Source: JACJYE01 sp964432875
Lineage (GTDB): Bacteria > Bacteroidota > Bacteroidia > Chitinophagales > Saprospiraceae
Assembly: GCA_964432875.1 (NCBI GenBank)
Contig: CAYSPJ010000147.1
Span: forward strand, 1 to 11,894
Direction of reading: 5' to 3'
DNA: 11,894 nt
Part shown: one piece after another, positions 1 through 6,702 of the stretch
Position numbering within the stretch: position 1 is the first letter of the stretch
Layout of the letters: every line of letters begins with the position of its first letter
The notes under the pieces: model-generated
Database searches by the model: none
The model's input: only the letters and a program-made list of their open reading frames with translations
Told to the model about the DNA's origin: nothing
Program-made: the position numbers and the translations under genes

Positions 1-404
1 GGAGATAGTTGGGCGGCGACTATGGAGTCTAATGTCGTCAACTTAACGGATGACTAGGGAAAAAAGGTGGTTTTGCACTCGTATGCATCGCTGGGTCCGG
101 GGATTAGTGAGGGGCGGAACTGCCTGGCCGCATTGAATTTTTTACACCACTCCTTGCATGCTTGCAGATCAGGCCCCCGGCACAGACGCCTCCCTTCTTA
201 GGAAGGACCTGTTTCCACCAAGCGCAGGGCTTAAATACCATGCGTGAAAATGTGTCCTAATAGTAGCCGCTAAAGGGAAGGAGGTATGCAAAGCATCATC
301 CGCAAACGGCAGATAAAACAGACTCCTTCTTTGACCATTTTCATGGGCGGGGGGAAGCCAGCGTTCACCAATCATCAATGAGCTAATGAAAAAGCCTTAC
401 ACTA
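1..404. other. Left-end stretch with no recognised gene
   Basis: No protein family, tRNA or promoter could be recognised in these 404 bases. Plus frame 1 is open from the window edge to a TAG at 55-57 (18 codons, acidic end). This could be the tail of a gene cut by the window edge, but it is too short to support. A 69-codon minus-strand frame at 169-378 shows no familiar motif or clear coding character. A weak hairpin (CCTTC / GAAGG, loop TTAG) lies near 196-209. No TAnnTTTG-type -7 element was found just upstream of the gene starting at 405, so its promoter is not identified. The stretch may be plain intergenic DNA or decayed sequence. Confidence 0.4.
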
Positions 405-1097
405 ATGCAAAATATTGATAGCGTACTGCTCAGCATGAATGAGCACGCTGATGCCTGGGAAAAAGCCAACGATCAGCGTTACGTATTCCTGCGCTGCTAC
501 AGCATGATGAGCACCAATATGGCTGCTGCCATCCGCGAGAGCCGCTTTGCCGATCCACCTTGGGTGACGACCCTCATGCTGCATTTTGCAGGCTACTACT
601 TCGATGCGCTTGCTCAGTACGAACGTCAGCCCGACAAAACGGCTGCCGTGTGGCGGCAAGCTTACGATGCAAACTTGCACTTAAGGATGCATGTGATGCA
701 AAACTTGTTGCTCGGTATCAATGCCCACATCAACTATGATCTGCCGCTGTCCCTATATGATTGCCTGCGCGACGATTGGGCTACAATGGACGACACACAA
801 AAGCGATTGAGGCAAGACGACCATGAAAAGGTCAACCAGATCATTGGCCAAACCATTGATGCGGTGCAAGATTCGGTGATAGGGCCACACGCCCCCACCC
901 TCGTCATCCTCGACCGCTTGCTCGGGCGCATGGATGAATGGCTCCTTGCCCAGCTCATCACCAGTTGGCGGCGCAACGTATGGAACGTTGCCATACAGCT
1001 GCTCGAATCATCCGACGACGGCATCCGGGAAGCTATCTGCCAAGAGCAGGAGCGCCGGGTGATGGAATGGGGCAAGCGCCTCATCGATGCTTTTTAG
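405..1097 (+). CDS. DUF5995 family protein
   Basis: A 230-residue cytoplasmic-looking protein with no signal peptide or membrane segment. It matches the DUF5995 family, whose hallmark is a His-rich helical core. Seen here are YVFLRCYSMMST (residues 26-37), LMLHFAGYYFDAL (57-69) and GINAHINYDLPLSL (104-117), the last being the family signature. H60, H108 and D112 are candidate conserved or metal-binding residues, but the family function is unknown to me and no reaction is proposed. The C-terminal half carries a charged helix and the segment ITSWRRNVWNVA (185-196). The ATG at 405 is the first in frame and gives the N-terminus expected before the first motif. No Shine-Dalgarno is seen. The gene is isolated on the plus strand and convergent with the phaE-like gene, so it is probably monocistronic. 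The family call is from recalled motifs, not a search. Confidence 0.8.
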   Translation: MQNIDSVLLSMNEHADAWEKANDQRYVFLRCYSMMSTNMAAAIRESRFADPPWVTTLMLHFAGYYFDALAQYERQPDKTAAVWRQAYDANLHLRMHVMQNLLLGINAHINYDLPLSLYDCLRDDWATMDDTQKRLRQDDHEKVNQIIGQTIDAVQDSVIGPHAPTLVILDRLLGRMDEWLLAQLITSWRRNVWNVAIQLLESSDDGIREAICQEQERRVMEWGKRLIDAF

Positions 1098-1141
1098 AAA
1101 TGACCAAACCACCTCTCCGCCAGGAACTGGCTAAGCAGGCA

Positions 1142-1157
1142 GTTGGAGCCCTCCAAC
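1142..1157. terminator. Small hairpin between convergent genes, possible terminator
   Basis: GTTGGAG and CTCCAAC form a perfect 7-base stem around a CC spacer, 45 bases after the DUF5995 stop and 49 bases from the phaE stop. There is no T-tract directly after it on either strand, though a TTGTTTTTTG run sits about 27 bases downstream on the plus strand. With only a 2-base spacer, the real loop would be 4 bases with a 6-base stem. The intergenic position fits a shared terminator, but the evidence is weak. Confidence 0.25.
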
Positions 1158-1205
1158 GTAACCCTTCTGCGCAAAACAGACCTTGTTTTTTGTACTTACC
1201 TGCGA

Positions 1206-2267
1206 TCAGCTTTCACTAAATGCGGTTGTTTTTTCAGTTTTACGTTGTTGCTTCATCGCATTTTCCAACTTGCGGATTTTAACCCGCATCGTCTCTATTT
1301 CCCGGGCGATATCATCTTCGTCAGATTTAGTCATTACTGGCAGGCCCGAGAAAGACAGCTCGCCCAATGCATCCATACGGGATTTCAGGGCCAGGCCGAT
1401 TTCTGACAATTCCTTTTGGATGTGGACATATTCATCCGACCTCAACAGCTTTTCCAGGTGTTCTTCCATCTTAGTAACCAATAAGGTGTAGAAATCCTGT
1501 TCTTCGCCGTTGACACCTTTGCTTTCGTATTCATCCAGCAGTGCTTTAAAGGTTTCGAGGAAGACGGCCAGGCTGCTTTCCAGCACTTTGCCCCTTAGTT
1601 CGGCGCTTTTAAGCAGGAAGGACAGGTAGTAAATCTGCGCTATGCGCCAGTGCCTAAACCACTCGATCATGCGAGGGGTGCCAGAGATAGCGAAGAAGGG
1701 GTTAATCAGCACTTCCAGGTACTTGTGCAGGTTGTTTCCAAGGCTAAAGGCTTGCTCATCACCCAGCGGGTCCAAAGGCAGATACCGCGCCACCAGCCGC
1801 TCCAGGGATGCCGCCATTTCGTCAAAAGGCAGGTCGACTTCATTCAGGAGTTGAATGTTTTGATCCAGCCCTTTCTGGTAAGAGCCTAACATGTTTTTCC
1901 AGCTGTCATTGGGTACAAACTTCAGGTAGGTATCCAGCCAATCGCGGAATATGCTCGGAGAAAGGAAGTGGTTTCCCCATTCTTTGCCCCAGGCGTTATT
2001 GTTGAACATTTCGGAACCCGATTTCCAAAACCGGTACATGCTAGACAGCCATTCTCCATAAGCTTTCATGAAGAAGCGAATGTCCATGCTCTTGGATTCC
2101 AGCCCAGTGCGGGGCATGAAACTTTCCATCCACTGCACCCACTGGTTCCAATTGCCGGCACCTTTTTCAAAAGAGAGCGGTTGGTACATGCCCTTTGAAA
2201 GGCTCAACCATTGTTCCATCATCTCTTGCTGAAGGGCCCATAAATTTTTTTCGCGCGCTTTGCCCAT
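1206..2267 (-). CDS. phaE: Class III poly(R)-hydroxyalkanoate synthase subunit PhaE-like
   Basis: A 353-residue protein matching PhaE, the non-catalytic partner of PhaC in class III polyhydroxyalkanoate synthases. PhaE works at the surface of storage granules, activating PhaC-catalysed polymerisation of (R)-3-hydroxyacyl-CoA. The strongest evidence is the C-terminal signature LPVMTKSDEDDI (309-320), which corresponds to the family's LPTKSE.DELYKE segment and runs into a heptad coiled coil (about 316-342). LLDEYESKG (243-251) is also family-like, as are the Trp-rich amphipathic helices in the first 120 residues. Length is normal for PhaE (about 320-360). The ATG at 2267 is the only sensible start; 30 bases upstream the assembly gap begins. 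PhaC, usually adjacent, is not visible: downstream is the convergent DUF5995 gene, upstream the gap and a TraB/GumN gene. Either phaC lies in the gap or elsewhere, or this is a PhaE homologue used differently. The C-terminal signature is strong, the rest diverged. Confidence 0.75.
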   Translation of the reverse strand: MGKAREKNLWALQQEMMEQWLSLSKGMYQPLSFEKGAGNWNQWVQWMESFMPRTGLESKSMDIRFFMKAYGEWLSSMYRFWKSGSEMFNNNAWGKEWGNHFLSPSIFRDWLDTYLKFVPNDSWKNMLGSYQKGLDQNIQLLNEVDLPFDEMAASLERLVARYLPLDPLGDEQAFSLGNNLHKYLEVLINPFFAISGTPRMIEWFRHWRIAQIYYLSFLLKSAELRGKVLESSLAVFLETFKALLDEYESKGVNGEEQDFYTLLVTKMEEHLEKLLRSDEYVHIQKELSEIGLALKSRMDALGELSFSGLPVMTKSDEDDIAREIETMRVKIRKLENAMKQQRKTEKTTAFSES

Positions 2268-2297
2268 GATTGTTATGATTTCGGTGAGAAAATAAAA

Positions 2298-2397
2298 NNN
2301 NNNNNNNNNNNNNNNNNNNNNNNNNNNNNNNNNNNNNNNNNNNNNNNNNNNNNNNNNNNNNNNNNNNNNNNNNNNNNNNNNNNNNNNNNNNNNNNNN
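2298..2397. other. Assembly gap of exactly 100 N
   Basis: One hundred consecutive N, the conventional placeholder for a scaffold join of unknown length. It removes the end of the TraB/GumN gene on one side and leaves only 30 bases of phaE upstream sequence on the other. The missing C-terminal part of a TraB/GumN protein (usually about 60-90 residues) plus an intergenic spacer would need more than 100 bases. The true gap is therefore probably longer, or the adjacency is not real. Any reading frame drawn across the gap into phaE sequence is an artefact. Confidence 0.97.
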
Positions 2398-3027
2398 CCG
2401 CAGGCCGGAGGCGCTGCGTTTAGCAGCCTGATGCAGTTTGTAGATATCTCCGCTATGGTATATTTCAGCCATGTGCAGGATTTGACGGCGATAGCGCTTC
2501 AGGCTACGCCCCATACTCAACAGTGATTGAAGCTGCAATTCCAACGGGATACGCTGCAGGGCTTGCATTTGCTCTTCCATGGTTTCGATGCCGATTGAGG
2601 GCAGCCCTGCTTCCTGGGCGAAATGCCATAGGTGTTCATCCAATGAAAAGGGCATGTCCTTAGAGAAGATGCGCTCATTGATGAGGTTGACGATCAACAT
2701 CGGAGAGAAATGCCGAAAAGCCGCAATATCCAATTGCGCCGATTTAAGGAGCGCCCGGCGTAGCCGCTCATACTTGCTGGCAGGCAGCAAGCTTTCTAGC
2801 GAAACGCCCGGCGGCAAGCGGAACAGCTTGGGGTCCAGGTCCCCTTGTGCTGCGCCGAGGTCGAATTCTAATGCCAGGCATCCACTAAGACGGATTTTAT
2901 CCTTGGCTTGCTCTAAAAAAGCGAATGCACGCCGATCCTGGACGTGCATTGTCCCAAAGAGGAAGCACGGAGAAGCATGGCCGTCCTTAGAAAATTCCCA
3001 GAGCAGCGTCCTCTTTCCGGCTCTCAT
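2398..3027 (-). CDS. TraB/GumN family protein, 3' end lost in gap (partial)
   Basis: The first 210 residues of a TraB/GumN-family protein (the Tiki-like putative metalloprotease superfamily). Seen are the family opening LLWEFSKDG..PCFLFGTMHV, where GTMH (25-28) is the first GxxH motif, then LALEFD (51-56) with a conserved acidic residue, HFSPMLIVNL (106-115), the LDEHLWHFAQ segment (129-138), and IGIETMEEQMQAL (145-157), a family hallmark. The second GxxH motif, expected near the C-terminus, would fall in the gap, so catalytic competence cannot be judged. No signal peptide is seen, unlike many GumN proteins, so this copy looks cytoplasmic. The ATG at 3027 starts 20 bases after the Lrp stop on the same strand, so it is probably the second gene of an lrp operon. 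Family call from motifs; substrate unknown. Confidence 0.8.
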
Positions 3028-3047
3028 CTTTGGGCCTGGGAGCAGGC

Positions 3048-3521
3048 TTAGTCGTATTTGTAGGGAAGGACTTTGGAATCCTTCACCGTGGACAAGGTCA
3101 TCAGCGTCTTGAGCCGCTCGATTTCGTCAATCTGCGAGAGGGTCTTAAACAAGAGCTGCTCGTAGGTCGGGATGTCCTTACAAATAATCTTGATGAGGAA
3201 GTCAGCCTCGCCAGTGATGATGTAACATTCGGTAATCTCCTCAATCTCCTTGATCTTCTCCAGGAAATGATTGAGGGCATTTTCTTTCTGCCAGGCTAAA
3301 GAAACCAAGACAAAAGTCTTGACATTCAAGTTGATAGCCTGGGGGTTTACCTTGGCATGGTAGCTCTCGATCATATTGGAATTCTCCAGTTTCTTGACCC
3401 TTTCCAGGGTTGGGGCCGGTGAAAGACCAATGCGTTTGGAGAGATCCAAATTGGTAATCTTGCTGTTCTGCTGAAGGATTTTCAGGATCTTAAGATCAAT
3501 TTTGTCTAGCTTGTCTGCCAT
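3048..3521 (-). CDS. Lrp/AsnC family transcriptional regulator
   Basis: A 157-residue Lrp/AsnC (feast/famine) regulator of normal family length. Residues 5-60 form the N-terminal winged helix-turn-helix, beginning LDKIDLKILKILQQNSKIT, with recognition helix region LSPAPTLERVKKLE (33-46). Residues 65-150 form the RAM ligand-binding and oligomerisation domain, including ITGEADFLIKI (102-112), equivalent to the G.yDyll stretch that contacts amino-acid effectors. Such proteins form octameric assemblies that sense leucine or other amino acids and control amino-acid genes. Downstream (20 bases) lies the TraB/GumN gene; upstream on the same strand is glutamate dehydrogenase, with ilvE beyond. Control of those genes, and autoregulation, is plausible from context but not shown. 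The ATG at 3521 gives the standard N-terminus. Confidence 0.92.
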   Translation of the reverse strand: MADKLDKIDLKILKILQQNSKITNLDLSKRIGLSPAPTLERVKKLENSNMIESYHAKVNPQAINLNVKTFVLVSLAWQKENALNHFLEKIKEIEEITECYIITGEADFLIKIICKDIPTYEQLLFKTLSQIDEIERLKTLMTLSTVKDSKVLPYKYD

Positions 3522-3559
3522 TGTTTTTTCCGTTATGCTTTATACAATCAAAAAACGCC

Positions 3560-3591
3560 GCAATATATTCACAAAGAGAACGAAAAACAAA
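3560..3591 (-). promoter_or_regulatory. Possible lrp promoter (weak)
   Basis: On the minus strand TTTG (3591-3588) and TATATTGC (3567-3560) are separated by 20 bases. This resembles the Bacteroidota -33 TTTG / -7 TAnnTTTG arrangement, but the last two bases of the -7 element do not match. Transcription would start near 3553 and give a leader of about 32 bases. The region is very AT-rich, so chance matches are likely. Confidence 0.25.
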
Positions 3592-3620
3592 TCATTCTTG
3601 TGATAAACCCACCAATATTT

Positions 3621-3638
3621 TTTTCGCTTCGGCGAAAA
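3621..3638. repeat. Hairpin with UUCG tetraloop on the plus strand
   Basis: TTTTCGC, TTCG, GCGAAAA form a perfect 7-base stem closed by C(UUCG)G when read on the plus strand, an unusually stable tetraloop. Read on the minus strand, the expected direction of gdh and lrp transcription, the loop is CGAA and no T-tract follows, so it is not a standard terminator. It lies between the gdh 3' hairpins and the lrp promoter region. No function is assigned. Confidence 0.4.
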
Positions 3639-3658
3639 TAGCTCTATTTACAACAATA

Positions 3659-3718
3659 TTCCGGCAGCGCGCCAACCCCAGGCTGCTGCCGGAAGGGGCT
3701 GTTAGGCCCCCTCCGGCA
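3659..3718 (-). terminator. GC-rich overlapping inverted repeats after gdh, likely terminator
   Basis: Two mutually exclusive hairpins share the middle segment. One pairs 3687-3699 with 3706-3718 (12 of 13 pairs, 6-base loop) and begins 14 bases after the gdh stop at 3732. The other pairs TTCCGGCAGC (3659-3668) with GCTGCCGGAA (3685-3694), a perfect 10-base stem with a 16-base loop. Neither is followed by a clean T-run on the minus strand, so the pair is either a non-canonical terminator or an mRNA 3'-end stabiliser for gdh. The structure is read directly; the role is inferred from position. Confidence 0.55.
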
Positions 3719-3731
3719 AGGCCTGCAGGGC

Positions 3732-5168
3732 TTATGGGAAAATCCCTAAAGCCAGATAATCGCTGCTGATTTTATTGATTGCGCTAACGAAAGCGGCGGT
3801 ACGCAGGTCCGTCACTTTACGCTTGCGGCTCATGATCTCCCGGATTTGGTTGTAGGCTTCGATCATAGTTTCTTCCAATCCCGAGCGCACCAGGTCAATC
3901 TCATCAGCGCCGCGGGCCACCAATGCACGTTCGCGATCGCCAACGGTATGGCCAGTGAGGCGCTGGACCAGGTCTACCAGGTTTTCATACGTCTGCTGGT
4001 TAAAGCGCTTATCCATGCGGCCGAAGCGCATGTGAGATAAGTTCTTTAGCCATTCGAAATAAGAGACCGTGACGCCGCCGGCATTGAGATAAATATCGGG
4101 GATAATCAACACGCCTTTGTCCAACAGTATTTCCTCGGCCAGAGACGTTATCGGCCCATTGGCCGCTTCACCGATTATTTTTGCCTTGATCTTGTGGGCA
4201 TTTGCGGAGGTGATCTGGTTTTCCAAAGCCGCTGGCACCAGTATATCGCAATCCATCTCCAATACGGCGAGGCGGTCTTTCTTCTCGAAGTTTTTAGCGC
4301 CAGGGAAGCCCAGGATAGAGCCGGTCTCCTTGCGGAATTTCAGCAATTGGTCTACATTGATCCCATCGGCCTTATAGATAGCGCCTTCTACCTCAGAAAC
4401 CCCCACGATTTTGATATCCCCCTCTTCCTGGGAAATGGAAGCAGTGTGGGACCCCACGTTGCCAAGGCCTTGTACGACCATGGTCTTGCCTGCAACTCCG
4501 GTACTCATGCCCAAACGGCGCATGTCTTCTTTGTTGTTGCAAGCTTCACGAATGCCGAAGTAAACGCCTCGGCCAGTAGCCTCCGTCCTGCCCCGGATAC
4601 CGTTTTGGGTCACCGGTTTGCCAGTCACGCAGCCTGCTGCATCAATATCGGAGCCTTTGAAGGTGCGGTAGGTGTCAAAAATCCAGGCCATTTCCCGGGA
4701 ACCTGTCCCATAATCCGGAGCGGGCACGTCCAAAGACGGCCCAATCATGTTGCGGCTCACCAGCTCTGCCGCATAACGGCGGGTGATTTTTTCGATCTGC
4801 GATGGGGTGTATTCCCAAGGGTTGATTTTCACCCCACCTTTGGCCCCGCCGAAAGGCACATCTACGATAGCGCACTTGAAAGTCATCAGCGTGGCCAAGG
4901 CCATCACTTCTTCCTGATCAACGTGGTTGCTGTAGCGGATGCCGCCTTTAGTAGGCGCGCGGTGGTGGCTATGCTGTACACGGTATGCCTCTATTACCCG
5001 GTATTCATTGCCTATTTTCACCGGGAAGTGCATTTTGTAAACGGCATTGCACACTTTGATTTGTTCCAGCAAGCCCGGGTGTAAACCGGTGTGCTTGGCA
5101 GCCTTGTCAAAGTAGCTGATTACGCTGTCATAAAAGCTCGTTTGAGCTTGTGGTTCTAATCCAGTCAT
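3732..5168 (-). CDS. gdhA: Glu/Leu/Phe/Val dehydrogenase (glutamate dehydrogenase)
   Basis: A 478-residue protein that interconverts glutamate and 2-oxoglutarate plus ammonia with NAD(P), linking carbon and nitrogen metabolism in the cytoplasm. The catalytic domain carries the glutamate-binding and catalytic residues expected from the family: K74 (APTKGGIRY), K98 (MTFKCA), catalytic K110 in VPFGGAKGG (104-112) and D152 (PAPDYGTG). The Rossmann domain has the dinucleotide motif GLGNVG (234-239), followed by GEAANGP (333-339) and LNAGGVTVSYFEW (361-373). Length and the insertion-free layout fit the hexameric family. Glutamate is the likely substrate, but leucine or other amino acids cannot be excluded; NAD versus NADP is not decidable by eye. 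The ATG start overlaps the stop of the upstream CcmD-like gene as ATGA, implying translational coupling and one transcript. A hairpin pair follows the stop. Lrp is the next gene, a plausible regulator. Confidence 0.93.
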   Translation of the reverse strand: MTGLEPQAQTSFYDSVISYFDKAAKHTGLHPGLLEQIKVCNAVYKMHFPVKIGNEYRVIEAYRVQHSHHRAPTKGGIRYSNHVDQEEVMALATLMTFKCAIVDVPFGGAKGGVKINPWEYTPSQIEKITRRYAAELVSRNMIGPSLDVPAPDYGTGSREMAWIFDTYRTFKGSDIDAAGCVTGKPVTQNGIRGRTEATGRGVYFGIREACNNKEDMRRLGMSTGVAGKTMVVQGLGNVGSHTASISQEEGDIKIVGVSEVEGAIYKADGINVDQLLKFRKETGSILGFPGAKNFEKKDRLAVLEMDCDILVPAALENQITSANAHKIKAKIIGEAANGPITSLAEEILLDKGVLIIPDIYLNAGGVTVSYFEWLKNLSHMRFGRMDKRFNQQTYENLVDLVQRLTGHTVGDRERALVARGADEIDLVRSGLEETMIEAYNQIREIMSRKRKVTDLRTAAFVSAINKISSDYLALGIFP

Positions 5169-5425
5169 TTTTCATTAATTTGGTTCTCCAATTTGGTCAG
5201 TTTACGATCGAGATAGGCTAGAAACAAGACTATCCCTACAAAAATGGCGGCGATAACGGCTACCACGACATAGATCTTGCCAGTGCTGCGCATGAAATCC
5301 CCTCCACCTTCCTGGCCCCACAAAAGGGGCGTCAAAAAGAAGAGCGAAAATGTAGTCAGCAGCAGTTTCTTAATACCAGAGCGCGCGCTTTCTGGCTGAG
5401 TTGGAATCCCGTCTTGGAGCTTCAT
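5165..5425 (-). CDS. CcmD-like small membrane protein
   Basis: An 86-residue protein (from the ATG at 5425) resembling the CcmD-like family of Bacteroidota. It has a hydrophobic export or signal segment near KKLLLTTFSLFFLTPLLWGQ, then the family core RSTGKIYVVVAVIAAIFVGI and a membrane helix followed by LDRKLTKLENQI, a short charged coiled-coil tail. CcmD-type proteins support haem handling in cytochrome c maturation with CcmC/CcmB, which are not visible here. The frame stays open to a GTG at 5470 (101 residues). I prefer the ATG because an AT-rich palindrome (5473-5490) and a TATTTTG promoter-like element sit directly against the GTG, but even the ATG leaves about 18 residues before the hydrophobic segment, so the start is uncertain. 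The stop overlaps the gdh start by 4 bases. The reading frame is solid; the family call is from recalled motif similarity. Confidence 0.75.
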   Translation of the reverse strand: MKLQDGIPTQPESARSGIKKLLLTTFSLFFLTPLLWGQEGGGDFMRSTGKIYVVVAVIAAIFVGIVLFLAYLDRKLTKLENQINEK

Positions 5426-5472
5426 ATCGACACCGTTTTTGGATAGGCTAAAGTCGTTCTTTTTTTTCACTC

Positions 5473-5490
5473 CCCAAAATATTATTTGGG
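5473..5490. promoter_or_regulatory. AT-rich inverted repeat upstream of the ccmD-like/gdh operon
   Basis: CCCAAA (5473-5478) and TTTGGG (5485-5490) flank ATATTA, with a T6 run on the plus-strand side. On the minus strand the same segment contains TATTTTG (5482-5476), one base short of a TAnnTTTG -7 element. No good TTTG lies about 20 bases further upstream. It could be an operator overlapping the operon promoter. Only position and symmetry support this. Confidence 0.3.
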
Positions 5491-5526
5491 TTTTTTATAA
5501 AAATTTTGAGCCCATTGGCCCAAAGG

Positions 5527-5551
5527 AAAAGGCTGCTCCGCTGGAGCAGCC
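5527..5551 (-). terminator. Likely intrinsic terminator of ilvE
   Basis: GGCTGCTCC (5531-5539) and GGAGCAGCC (5543-5551) form a perfect 9-base GC-rich stem around GCT. Read on the minus strand it is followed by TTTT (5530-5527) and CCTTT. It begins about 50 bases past the ilvE stop and lies before the ccmD-like gene, so it should separate the two transcripts. The T-tract is short, so termination may be partial. Confidence 0.65.
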
Positions 5552-5580
5552 CTTCCCTTGGTCAAAATATTAGAACAGAT

Positions 5581-5595
5581 GCCTGATTATCAGGC
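5581..5595. repeat. Compact inverted repeat just after the ilvE stop
   Basis: GCCTGAT, T, ATCAGGC is a perfect 7-base inverted repeat around a single base, 5 bases past the ilvE stop codon. As RNA it would form a 6-base stem with a TTA loop. No T-tract follows on the minus strand. It may stabilise the mRNA 3' end or assist the terminator at 5527-5551. Confidence 0.4.
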
Positions 5596-5600
5596 TATTG

Positions 5601-6686
5601 CTAAGCATTTACGGCTTCCTCGCTCTTGACCGGCACCACCCACCCATGGGTGTCTTTGATTTTGCCGGAGCGAATCCCGTTGATCTCGGCCTTCACCATT
5701 TCGCCCAATTTGCGGATTTCGACTGGCGGCAGCTCCATGAGCAGATCGCCATAGAGCACTTTGCTTACGTGAGCGACGACTGCAGCAGTGCCCGCGCCGA
5801 AAACTTCCTGTAGCTTGCCGGCGCGATATGCATCGGCCAACTCTTCGACCGCGATGCGGCGCTCTTCTACCTGATAGCCCTTTTCACGGAAAATCTTGAT
5901 GATACTGTCGCGGGTAATACCAGCCAGGATGCCGCCATCCAGAGCCGGAGTGACCACTTTGCCGTCGATGACGAAAAAGATGTTCATGGTACCCACTTCC
6001 TGGACGAATTTGAATTCGTTGGAATCCAGCCACATCACTTGGTCGAAACCATCTTTTTGGGCCAATTTGGCTGGCAGCAGCGAGCCCGCGTAATTGCCCG
6101 CGGCTTTAGCCTCTCCAGTGCCGCCATGCACGGCACAACGAGCGTACTCCTGCTCTACCCTCAGGCTAACGGGCTTCGGATAGTACGGCCCTACGGGGCC
6201 AGTGATGATCAAGAAGCGATAGTTTTCTGAAGGCTTGACGCCGATAAACTCGTCATTGGCAAACATAAAAGGCCGGATGTACAGAGCGCTGCCTTCCTGT
6301 GGCGGTATCCAGTCGCTATCCAAACCGACCAGATGGTGGAGGGCCTCGATAAATAAATCTTCCGGTATGGCCGGCATGCAGAGCCGGTGCGCGGACTTGT
6401 TGATGCGTTGCGCATGCATTTCCGGGCGGAAAAGCATGGGCCTGCCGTCGTAGCTCTTAGAAGCTTTCATGCCCTCAAAGATGGCCTGGCCGTAGTGCAA
6501 GGCCATGGCTGCAGGGTGCATGGAGAATCTCCCGAAGGGTTCGATGCGCGGGTCCACCCACTTGCCGTCGATGTAGTCCACAATGAACATGTGGTCGGAG
6601 AAGACCCGCCCAAAGGGAATGTTGTTAAAATCTACTTCGGCAAGGCGGGACTCCTTGGCTTTCGTAATTTTTATGTTATACTTCAT
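5601..6686 (-). CDS. ilvE: Branched-chain amino-acid aminotransferase
   Basis: A 361-residue fold-type IV PLP enzyme that transfers the amino group between glutamate and the 2-oxo acids of leucine, isoleucine and valine, the last step of their synthesis and the first of their breakdown. Length and order fit the longer (BCAT2-like, eukaryotic-type) subgroup rather than the roughly 305-residue E. coli form. Seen are LHYGQAIFEGMKA (63-75), YIRPFMFA (136-143), the PLP-lysine segment GEAKAAGNYAGSL (191-203) with K194 as the predicted Schiff-base lysine, QEVGTMNIFFV (229-239) with E230 facing the PLP ring nitrogen, GILAGITRDSI (252-262), and FGAGTAAVV (296-304) for phosphate binding. The ATG at 6686 follows a perfect TAnnTTTG element by 16 bases, implying a very short leader. 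GDH nearby could regenerate its glutamate donor. The gene is separated from the downstream ccmD-like gene by two hairpins. Confidence 0.95.
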   Translation of the reverse strand: MKYNIKITKAKESRLAEVDFNNIPFGRVFSDHMFIVDYIDGKWVDPRIEPFGRFSMHPAAMALHYGQAIFEGMKASKSYDGRPMLFRPEMHAQRINKSAHRLCMPAIPEDLFIEALHHLVGLDSDWIPPQEGSALYIRPFMFANDEFIGVKPSENYRFLIITGPVGPYYPKPVSLRVEQEYARCAVHGGTGEAKAAGNYAGSLLPAKLAQKDGFDQVMWLDSNEFKFVQEVGTMNIFFVIDGKVVTPALDGGILAGITRDSIIKIFREKGYQVEERRIAVEELADAYRAGKLQEVFGAGTAAVVAHVSKVLYGDLLMELPPVEIRKLGEMVKAEINGIRSGKIKDTHGWVVPVKSEEAVNA

Positions 6687-6702
6687 TGCGATAAGTTTTA
6701 CA

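Noticed and set aside
1..57. Eighteen open codons on the plus strand ending in TAG, possible end of an upstream gene
   Set aside because: An open run of this length is expected by chance nearly half the time, and no motif is visible. Mentioned only in the intergenic entry.
169..378. A 69-codon minus-strand frame in the left intergenic stretch
   Set aside because: No recognisable motif, no promoter element, and composition like random translation. Not supported as a gene.
2167..3027. A continuous minus-strand reading frame joining the TraB/GumN gene to sequence inside phaE across the N run
   Set aside because: The frame passes through 100 Ns, and its C-terminal part is an out-of-frame reading of phaE with no family similarity. 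Only 2398-3027 is real.
4194..5084. A long (296-codon) plus-strand frame opposite gdh
   Set aside because: It is the antisense shadow of a clearly conserved dehydrogenase gene; its translation shows no domain and no promoter precedes it.
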